A stretch of 5,744 nucleotides of DNA from GCA-2723085 sp042093455 (GTDB lineage Bacteria; Bacteroidota; Bacteroidia; Flavobacteriales_D; Parvicellaceae): contig JBELEU010000145.1 in assembly GCA_042093455.1 (NCBI GenBank), positions 1-5,744 on the forward strand, in the 5' to 3' direction. Below the pieces are notes generated by a model. That model was not told where the DNA came from, did not search any database, and saw only the letters and a program-made list of their open reading frames with translations. Made by a program: the position numbers and the translations under genes. Shown in pieces: positions 1 to 4,569 of the stretch. The stretch's first letter is position 1. The number at the start of each line of letters is the position of its first letter.

Positions 1-262
1 CAGGCCCAATTGATAAAAACAACTTCTCAGCAACTTTAATTTTTTCATTATCAATCCAATTTGGGAAGTTTTGGTTGTTTAAAAAATAACTTTTAAATAA
101 TGACGGCAATGCTTCATAGTCAATTTCACCTAAATCGTGCATTAAATTTTTAAATAGAAGACCTATTTCTTTTTTATCAATAGTAGCATATAAATCTTCA
201 ACTAACTTATCAGCAATATCATCTTTTACATCTCTATATATTTCTAAATCCTTTGGTCTCAT
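1..262 (-). CDS. MpaB/DUF2236-family oxygenase-like protein, N-terminal part (cut by window edge)
   Basis: The reverse strand reads without a stop from an ATG at 262-260 to the window edge, giving 87 residues that begin MRPKDLEIYRDVKDD. The stretch FPNWIDNEKIKVAEKLFLSI (66-85), followed by GP, resembles the conserved entry to the MpaB/DUF2236 fold: a P.W.D element, a basic helix, then LF...GP just before the conserved core. Known family members include haem-containing rubber oxygenases (Lcp) and the fungal MpaB protein; bacterial homologues are mostly uncharacterised. The haem-ligand region would lie beyond the window, so catalytic competence cannot be judged. An in-frame TTG lies seven codons upstream of the chosen ATG (which is residue 1), and a TAA lies further upstream, so the ATG is preferred but not certain. 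The gene is divergent from the thioesterase. The family call rests on a short N-terminal resemblance. Confidence 0.6.
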   Translation of the reverse strand, partial: MRPKDLEIYRDVKDDIADKLVEDLYATIDKKEIGLLFKNLMHDLGEIDYEALPSLFKSYFLNNQNFPNWIDNEKIKVAEKLFLSIGP

Positions 263-347
263 TTGTACTAAATCTCTCAAAAAGATAGTGATTAATTTAA
301 ATTAAAGATTAATTCATATTTGTGTATATTTAAATAACTCTAAAATT
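263..347. promoter_or_regulatory. Divergent intergenic region with AT palindrome and weak promoter-like element
   Basis: This 85-base gap separates two divergent genes and should carry start signals for both. On the plus strand TATATTTA at 325-332 matches five of the six fixed positions of the Bacteroidota -7 element TAnnTTTG and lies 15 bases before the thioesterase ATG, but no TTG stands at a proper -33 distance. On the minus strand a TATCTTTT-like element lies about 20 bases before the leftward ATG, again without a -33 partner. A perfect 14-base palindrome, TTAATTTAAATTAA, occupies 292-305. All of these are pure or nearly pure A/T and could be chance. Confidence 0.3.
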
Positions 348-896
348 ATGAATTCAAAATCTCCTTCCTTTTCCACAACAACAATCACAGAATTAATGAT
401 TCCATCTTATGCAAATTTCTCTGGAAAAATTCATGGTGGTATTTTACTTTCATTAATGGATAAAGTAGCTTTTGCATGTGCATCCAAACATAGCGGTGAA
501 TACTGTGTTACAGTTTCTGTTGAGGGAGTTGAATTTTTTCAACCTGTTGAAGTTGGTGAATTAGTTTCATTAACTGGTTCAGTTATTTACGTTGGAAAAA
601 CCTCAATGATAGTTGGAATTCATATTGAATCTTTGAAGCCTAAAACTGGTGAAACAAAGCATACAAATTCTTGTTATTTTACCATGGTAGCTAAAAACGA
701 AGAAGGTGAAAAAACAACAGTTCCTAGTTTAAATATTGAAAACATTAATCAACTTAAAAGATTTGTAGAAGGGAAAGAAATTAAAAAATTTAGCCGCAAA
801 AAAAGAAAATTATTAGATATGGGTATTGAAGCATATAACAAAGAGGATCTCATTGATGCCTGTAAAAATGAAAGATGTGATGTCACTAAAATATAA
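348..896 (+). CDS. Acyl-CoA thioesterase, YciA/BACH-type hotdog family
   Basis: This 182-residue cytosolic enzyme is predicted to hydrolyse acyl-CoA thioesters to free acid and CoA. The single hotdog domain spans about residues 10-125. It shows the family order: ELMIPSYANFSGKIHGG (15-31), with N23 and the HGG turn, then LLSLMDKVAFACA with D38, which aligns with the acidic catalytic residue of YciA-type enzymes. VTVSVEGVEFFQPVEVGE (54-71) and VGKTSM (82-87) are typical YciA/BACH strands and CoA-binding turns. Residues 126-155 match the tail usual for this family (TVPSL.., a charged helix, then the basic KKFSRKKRK), and about 25 further residues follow with no recognised motif. The ATG fits because the conserved domain begins only a few residues later. 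The gene probably shares a transcript with yqaA, 14 bases downstream. Chain-length preference cannot be read from the sequence. Confidence 0.9.
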   Translation: MNSKSPSFSTTTITELMIPSYANFSGKIHGGILLSLMDKVAFACASKHSGEYCVTVSVEGVEFFQPVEVGELVSLTGSVIYVGKTSMIVGIHIESLKPKTGETKHTNSCYFTMVAKNEEGEKTTVPSLNIENINQLKRFVEGKEIKKFSRKKRKLLDMGIEAYNKEDLIDACKNERCDVTKI

Positions 897-910
897 CATT
901 ACTTTTCAAT

Positions 911-1360
911 ATGGAGGCTTTATCTGAATGGGGGTACTTGGGGCTTTTTTTAGCTAGTTTTCTTGCAGCAACAATATTACCTTTAAGTTCAGAAATTGTA
1001 TTTAGTGTATTGATAGTAAACAAGTATGATCTATCTATATGTTTATTTGTTGCAACATTAGGAAATTGGGTTGGAGGAATGAGTAGCTACGCTTTAGGAT
1101 GGTTAGCCAAATGGAGTTTTATTGAAAAATACCTAAGAATAAAAAAAGAAAGAATACAAAGCTTTAAAATTAAAATAGAAAACTGGGGCAGCTTCATAGC
1201 TTTTTTTTGCTGGCTACCAATTGTTGGAGATCCTTTAGCTGTAGGGCTTGGCGTTCTTAAAACCAATATCATTAAGGTTTCTATATGGATGTTAATTGGT
1301 AAAATGATTAGGTACATGGCATGGGCAGCAATAACTTATTGGGGATTTTCATTTATTTAA
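911..1360 (+). CDS. yqaA: YqaA-type inner membrane protein (DedA/VTT, SNARE-associated family)
   Basis: This 149-residue integral membrane protein is close in length to E. coli YqaA (about 142). Recognisable family landmarks are SFLAATILPLSSEIV (16-30), with the proline-containing re-entrant segment and acidic E28; ATLGNWVGG (48-56), followed by a small-residue helix; a basic loop at 76-88; WLPIVGDPLAVGLG (101-114), with D107; and LIGKMIRYMAWAA (128-140), with the conserved basic pair K131 and R134. The order matches YqaA throughout. DedA/VTT proteins are polytopic, with re-entrant hairpins, and some members are reported to translocate polyprenyl-phosphate or phospholipid carriers. YqaA itself has no firmly assigned function, so a transport role is only an inference. 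The gene starts 14 bases after the thioesterase stop, with no Shine-Dalgarno sequence, which suggests co-transcription. A T8 run at 1201-1208 is in frame. Confidence 0.88.
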   Translation: MEALSEWGYLGLFLASFLAATILPLSSEIVFSVLIVNKYDLSICLFVATLGNWVGGMSSYALGWLAKWSFIEKYLRIKKERIQSFKIKIENWGSFIAFFCWLPIVGDPLAVGLGVLKTNIIKVSIWMLIGKMIRYMAWAAITYWGFSFI

Positions 1361-1421
1361 TTAGATATGGTTTATTCTTGCATTTAAAACTAATATTTTA
1401 GTAATAATTTAAATTTGAGTA

Positions 1422-2453
1422 ATGGAAATTGGTATTGATAGTTTTGCAGCAACTGAAAACAATAAAAAAGCCAATTCAAAAGCCAATGCTGATGCTATTG
1501 AAAAATTGATTGACAGAATTGAATTTGCAGATAACAAAGGATTACATGTTTTTGGAATAGGTGAACACCATCGATACGAATTTCTTGATTCAGCACCACA
1601 TATGATTCTTGCAGCAGCAGCAGCAAGAACAAGTCAAATTACCTTAACAAGTGCTGTTACTGTTCTTAGCGCTGCAGACCCCGTAAGAGTATTTCAGAAT
1701 TATGCTACACTGGATTTAATTTCAAAAGGGAGAGCCGAAATTATTGCAGGTCGAGGCTCATTCACTGAAGCTTTTCCACTTTTTGGACATAAATTAAAAG
1801 AGTATGATGCTCTATTTAGTGAAAAACTAGAATTATTATTAGAAATAAGAGACAATGAAAAAGTTAATTGGGAAGGCCAATTTAGACCTAAAATGAAAAA
1901 TCTATCAGTGTACCCAAGGCCATTCAAAAAAAACCTTCCAATTTGGATTGGTGTTGGAGGAACACCTAACTCTTTTATAAGAGCAGGAACATTAGGCATG
2001 CCCCTAATGATAGCTGTTATTGGAGGTGAGACACAAAGGTTTAAACCCTTAGTTGACTTATATAGAGAAGCTGGAAGAAGGGCTGGACATGATAAAGGAA
2101 AATTAAAAGTTGGTCTTCATTCTTTGGGCTATGTTGCTGAAACATCAGCGCAGGCAGTAGAAGATTATTTTCCTGGCTATGCTGAAACTTTTACAAGAAT
2201 CGGGAAGGAAAGGGGTTGGCCTCCTGTAACTTTAAAAAGGTTCAAAGAACAGAATGGTCCAAATGGAGCATTCCTAATAGGAAATCCAGATGAAATAGCC
2301 AATAAAATAATTAGACACAGCAAAGCACTTGGTGGAATTGATAGATTTACATTTCAAATGGACAATGCTGGTTTAAATCACTCCAAACTTAAAAAGTCAA
2401 TTAAGCTAATTGGAGAAAAGGTAATTCCTCATGTTCAGAAAAATGAATGCTAA
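1422..2453 (+). CDS. LLM-class flavin-dependent oxidoreductase (luciferase-like monooxygenase family)
   Basis: This 343-residue soluble protein has the bacterial-luciferase TIM-barrel layout. Visible landmarks are the N-terminal strand MEIGIDSF; FGIGEHHRYEF (44-54), the typical GEHH motif near the flavin site; AAAAARTSQITLTSAVTVLS (64-83), followed by DPVRVFQ; TLDLISKGRAEIIAGRGSF (96-114), the diagnostic GRaE..aGRGSF segment; PIWIGVGGTP (173-182), the flavin-phosphate-binding strand and turn; and a C-terminal GNPDEIANKI element that is standard for the family. The pattern most resembles the subgroup represented by the Agrobacterium LLM protein of structure 2I7G (from memory). Members use reduced FMN or F420; here FMN is more likely, given the presumed Bacteroidota host. 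The substrate is unknown. A 61-base gap precedes the gene and 47 bases follow, so it may be its own unit or part of a longer rightward operon. Confidence 0.92.
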   Translation: MEIGIDSFAATENNKKANSKANADAIEKLIDRIEFADNKGLHVFGIGEHHRYEFLDSAPHMILAAAAARTSQITLTSAVTVLSAADPVRVFQNYATLDLISKGRAEIIAGRGSFTEAFPLFGHKLKEYDALFSEKLELLLEIRDNEKVNWEGQFRPKMKNLSVYPRPFKKNLPIWIGVGGTPNSFIRAGTLGMPLMIAVIGGETQRFKPLVDLYREAGRRAGHDKGKLKVGLHSLGYVAETSAQAVEDYFPGYAETFTRIGKERGWPPVTLKRFKEQNGPNGAFLIGNPDEIANKIIRHSKALGGIDRFTFQMDNAGLNHSKLKKSIKLIGEKVIPHVQKNEC

Positions 2454-2479
2454 GCATAATCAAAACAACCATAATTACA

Positions 2480-2500
2480 TACATTTGGAGTTACATTTGA
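2480..2500 (+). promoter_or_regulatory. Two TACATTTG boxes and a GGAG before the glycosyltransferase
   Basis: The octamer TACATTTG occurs at 2480-2487 and again at 2492-2499, twelve bases apart. Each is an exact match to the Bacteroidota -7 promoter consensus TAnnTTTG. No TTG is found at the expected distance upstream of either, which weakens the promoter reading, and the second abuts the ATG too closely to act as a -7 element for this gene. Between them GGAG at 2487-2490 ends ten bases before the start codon and could serve as a Shine-Dalgarno sequence, which most other genes in this window lack. Confidence 0.3.
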
Positions 2501-3409
2501 ATGAATAAAATTTCTGTCATATTAACCTCATACAATGGTGAAAAAACCATAGAAAGAACAATTCAATCCATTTTAAATCAAAATGGAATAAACGATTTTT
2601 TTTCAATAGAATTAATCAGTATTGATGATTGTTCTACAGACAATACAAACAAAATAATTAGTCATTTTGACATTGTAAAGCTAAAAAATTCAAAAAATTC
2701 AGGTGGACCAAATACTGGCAGAAATATTGGTTTAAAAAAAGCATCAGGAAATTACATTTGCATAGCTGATCAAGATGATATTTGGGATGAAAACAAAATA
2801 ATAAAACTACTACCATACTTACAAAAAGCACCCATTGTAAGCTCAGGATACAAGTTGTATGACACCTCACAAAAAAAGGAGTTTACAAGAGGAAATAAAA
2901 ATGAAAATGGTTTTATTAAATTCTCGAAAAACGAAACCTTTTTAAAGAGGTTAACCAAGTCCATTTCAGGGCAAAGCACATATTTAGGCTCTTTAATTTT
3001 TGAACAAAGCCTTAAAGAAATTTTATTTGAAGAGGAATATGGAATGGTAGATTTTGATTGGATGGTTCAACTTTTTCATCAACAAGAATCTATTGAAGTA
3101 TGCGAACCTCTATACATCAGGTATGTTGATGGAAATAATTTATCATTAAATGAATCATACAGAGAAAAAGATTTTATTTTCTCATTGAAATTCATTGAGA
3201 AATATAGTCTAGAATACCCAAGAGAAGTGAAAATTGCCCATAAAAAAATTCACGGTAGTAGAGCAAGATATTACTACATTGTTGGAGACATGAAAAAAGC
3301 AAGATATTATTTTTTAAAATCTTCTATAAATCTTAAAACATTTGCCTATTATGTGACTACATTTGTAGGCTCAAAATATGTAAAGAAAAAATTTAATGTG
3401 TTTGGATAA
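2501..3409 (+). CDS. Glycosyltransferase family 2 (GT-A fold)
   Basis: This 302-residue protein is predicted to transfer a sugar from a nucleotide donor to an acceptor glycan or lipid-linked intermediate at the cytoplasmic face. The GT2 catalytic domain fills about residues 1-200: ISVILTSYNGEKTIERTIQSI (4-24) is the nucleotide-binding start; ELISIDDCSTDNT (37-49) holds the uracil/ribose-contacting acidic pair; GPNTGRNIGLKKASG (69-83) is the usual N.GR..G element; IADQDDIW (88-95) supplies the metal-binding DxD; and MVDFDWMVQL (182-191) occupies the place of the ED..W catalytic-base motif. The basic C-terminal part, rich in lysine, arginine and tyrosine (about 245-302), has no clear membrane helix and may bind membrane or acceptor. 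The stop codon overlaps the start of the sulfotransferase, so the two are likely translationally coupled and may modify one product. Donor and acceptor cannot be assigned. Confidence 0.92.
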   Translation: MNKISVILTSYNGEKTIERTIQSILNQNGINDFFSIELISIDDCSTDNTNKIISHFDIVKLKNSKNSGGPNTGRNIGLKKASGNYICIADQDDIWDENKIIKLLPYLQKAPIVSSGYKLYDTSQKKEFTRGNKNENGFIKFSKNETFLKRLTKSISGQSTYLGSLIFEQSLKEILFEEEYGMVDFDWMVQLFHQQESIEVCEPLYIRYVDGNNLSLNESYREKDFIFSLKFIEKYSLEYPREVKIAHKKIHGSRARYYYIVGDMKKARYYFLKSSINLKTFAYYVTTFVGSKYVKKKFNVFG

Positions 3410-4044
3410 TGAGTGAAAGAAAATCTAAAATTTTATTATTACTTGGCTGTCAAAGAAGTGGCACTACTCTGCTAGCAGCTATGCTTGGTGGACATTCTGA
3501 AATCAACATGATTTTTGAATCTACAACTGATGACGTTCTTAAGTTAATAGGTAAAAAATACAGTGGAAATAAAGCTCTAGTTCGTAGACAAATACGCTAC
3601 TCACAAAGGTCATCAAAATTTGGTCATTTAATGAATCGATTAGCTAATTTTGATCTTGCAAAAAAACACAGACATCACAAAAAAAGACCTTTCCCTACAT
3701 CAAAAATGTCTATTCAAGACTACATCAATGAAGAAGCAAAAATAATTACGATTACGAGAAACAAAGAAGAGGTCCTAAAAAGCATTACATCAAGAACAAA
3801 AATGTCTTGGTTACAAGCTGAAAAAGAATACGATTTAGCTATTGATGAAATGAACAAGGTGAAAGACATTGCTTTTAATATCAATTTTGCTGACTTAGTT
3901 AAAAATCCAGCAATTACACTTAAGGAAATTTGTAAATTTCTTGAATTAGATTTTGAAGAAAGAATGTTAAAGGGTCCAGAATATAATTTTGTTTATCCTA
4001 ATAAATCTGTTATTGCAGGTAAGTCAAAAAATGCAACATTGTAA
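3409..4044 (+). CDS. Small sulfotransferase-family protein (Sulfotransfer_3 / TPST-like)
   Basis: This 211-residue protein is predicted to transfer sulfate from PAPS to a hydroxyl group. LLGCQRSGTTLLAAMLGGHS (11-30) is the 5'-phosphosulfate loop, with R16, S17, G18, T19 and T20. E37 lies 21 residues after R16, the spacing between the loop arginine and catalytic glutamate recalled for human tyrosylprotein sulfotransferase 2 (R78 and E99). TITRNKEEVLKSITSR (114-129) is the 3'-phosphate site, with R117 and S125 eight residues apart as is usual in the superfamily. FADLVKNPAITLKEICKFLE (139-203 region) is the typical C-terminal helix set before an F.L.F..RML ending. It is shorter than the usual 250-370 residues, with a reduced and very basic middle (HRHHKKR), but no frameshift is visible. 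Start and previous stop share one base (TAATG), pointing to coupling with the glycosyltransferase. Sulfation of a glycan made by that enzyme is an inference; a protein acceptor is an alternative. Confidence 0.85.
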   Translation: MSERKSKILLLLGCQRSGTTLLAAMLGGHSEINMIFESTTDDVLKLIGKKYSGNKALVRRQIRYSQRSSKFGHLMNRLANFDLAKKHRHHKKRPFPTSKMSIQDYINEEAKIITITRNKEEVLKSITSRTKMSWLQAEKEYDLAIDEMNKVKDIAFNINFADLVKNPAITLKEICKFLELDFEERMLKGPEYNFVYPNKSVIAGKSKNATL

Positions 4045-4114
4045 AATACACAGCATTATGTCTTACTTATTGTGTTCCATTATTGTAAATTAGAGTTATA
4101 TCTATTGTAAAATA
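4038..4114 (+). repeat. Three spaced copies of ATTGTAAA(A/T)TA
   Basis: The 11-mer ATTGTAAAATA occurs at 4038-4048 and 4104-4114, and ATTGTAAATTA, one mismatch away, at 4082-4092. Start-to-start distances are 44 and 22 bases, so all three lie on a 22-base grid, about two helical turns per step. The first copy contains the sulfotransferase stop codon and the last forms the core of the hairpin before the next gene. This could be an array of regulator sites, but the words are A/T-rich and short, and chance is a real alternative. Confidence 0.35.
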
Positions 4115-4118
4115 GATA
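4099..4118 (+). promoter_or_regulatory. Perfect 8-bp inverted repeat with GTAA loop in the leader of the small membrane protein gene
   Basis: TATCTATT at 4099-4106 and AATAGATA at 4111-4118 are exact reverse complements around GTAA at 4107-4110. As RNA this is an eight-base-pair stem capped by GUAA, a GNRA-type tetraloop, ending 11 bases before the ATG at 4130. As DNA it is a 20-base dyad suited to a dimeric repressor. The stem has only one G-C pair per arm and no T-tract follows, so it does not look like an intrinsic terminator for the sulfotransferase gene. Confidence 0.45.
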
Positions 4119-4129
4119 AATACATCACC

Positions 4130-4567
4130 ATGAAAAAATTAATTCAAATAACTGGACTATTATCAGCATTGCTTTTGCTTTCAGGAAATATATTTAAAAC
4201 ACTTCACTTACCAGGAACAATTTTTTTAATCACATCTGCAGTAATTATTTTCGTAACACTTTTCATACCGCTTCTTGTAACGCACAACTTATCTAATACT
4301 AAAAATACAATTGAGAAAATTCGTTTAATGTTAGCTAACTTACTTTCAATGATGATAGTAACAGGTATATTTTTTAAGCTAATGCATTGGCCCTATGCCA
4401 CAATGATTATGCTCATCAGCATTGGGTTTTTTGTTTTCGGATATGTGCCCTTTTATTATTTATCAAAAATTAAAAAATCAAACTTATTTGACACAACTGT
4501 AAATACAGTATTCATGATGATTTTTGGAGGAATGTTGTATACCTTGTTTGATCTTAGTAGTATTTAA
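4130..4567 (+). CDS. Small polytopic membrane protein with duplicated GldL-like FKxxH.P motif
   Basis: This 145-residue protein is almost wholly hydrophobic, with four or five predicted helices at about 5-20, 30-50, 66-82, 90-111 and 122-141. Two segments repeat exactly 60 residues apart: GNIFKTLHLPGT (19-30) and GIFFKLMHWPYA (79-90), aligned at G19/G79, F22/F82, K23/K83, H26/H86 and P28/P88, with a second proline pair at P47/P107. The FK..HWP word is the one seen in the N-terminal membrane region of the Bacteroidota gliding/type IX secretion motor protein GldL and in many uncharacterised Bacteroidota membrane proteins. GldL's long cytoplasmic part is absent, so this is not GldL, and a motor role is not implied. 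The flavoprotein gene starts two bases after the stop, so the two are very likely co-translated. The 85-base leader carries repeats and a hairpin. Function is unknown. Confidence 0.75.
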   Translation: MKKLIQITGLLSALLLLSGNIFKTLHLPGTIFLITSAVIIFVTLFIPLLVTHNLSNTKNTIEKIRLMLANLLSMMIVTGIFFKLMHWPYATMIMLISIGFFVFGYVPFYYLSKIKKSNLFDTTVNTVFMMIFGGMLYTLFDLSSI

Positions 4568-4569
4568 CC

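Noticed and set aside
1087..1317. Minus-strand open frame of 76 codons inside yqaA
   Set aside because: It lies antisense to a well-supported yqaA gene and its translation shows no recognisable domain.
1378..1401. TTG (1378-1380) plus TATTTTAG (1394-1401) as a promoter for the LLM oxidoreductase
   Set aside because: The 13-base spacer is too short for the Bacteroidota -33/-7 arrangement and the -7 match is imperfect.
1389..1402. ACTAA-TATT-TTAGT stem-loop after yqaA as a terminator
   Set aside because: The stem has only five pairs, mostly A-T, and no T-tract follows, so it does not qualify as an intrinsic terminator.
1606..1629. (GCA)5 run at 1611-1625 flanked by a 7-base inverted repeat TTCTTGC/GCAAGAA
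   Set aside because: The run encodes the alanine stretch of the AAAAART motif expected in this LLM subgroup, so protein conservation explains it; the hairpin is probably incidental.
1700..1999. Minus-strand open frame of 99 codons inside the LLM oxidoreductase gene
   Set aside because: It is antisense to a conserved part of the oxidoreductase and its product has no family features.
2596..2603. T8 tract early in the glycosyltransferase gene as a possible phase-variation switch (a similar T8 is at 1201-1208 in yqaA)
   Set aside because: Both tracts are in frame, encode Phe pairs in a strongly A/T-rich genome, and are short for a contingency locus; nothing else suggests phase variation.
2658..2979. 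Two overlapping minus-strand open frames (2658-2870 and 2770-2979) inside the glycosyltransferase gene
   Set aside because: Both mirror the catalytic domain of a clear GT2 gene, and their Cys/Phe/Leu-rich products are typical of antisense reading of A-rich coding DNA.
4130..4567. Annotation of the small membrane protein as GldL
   Set aside because: It shares only the FKxxHWP-type word with GldL, lacks the long cytoplasmic domain, and has no gldK, gldM or gldN neighbour.
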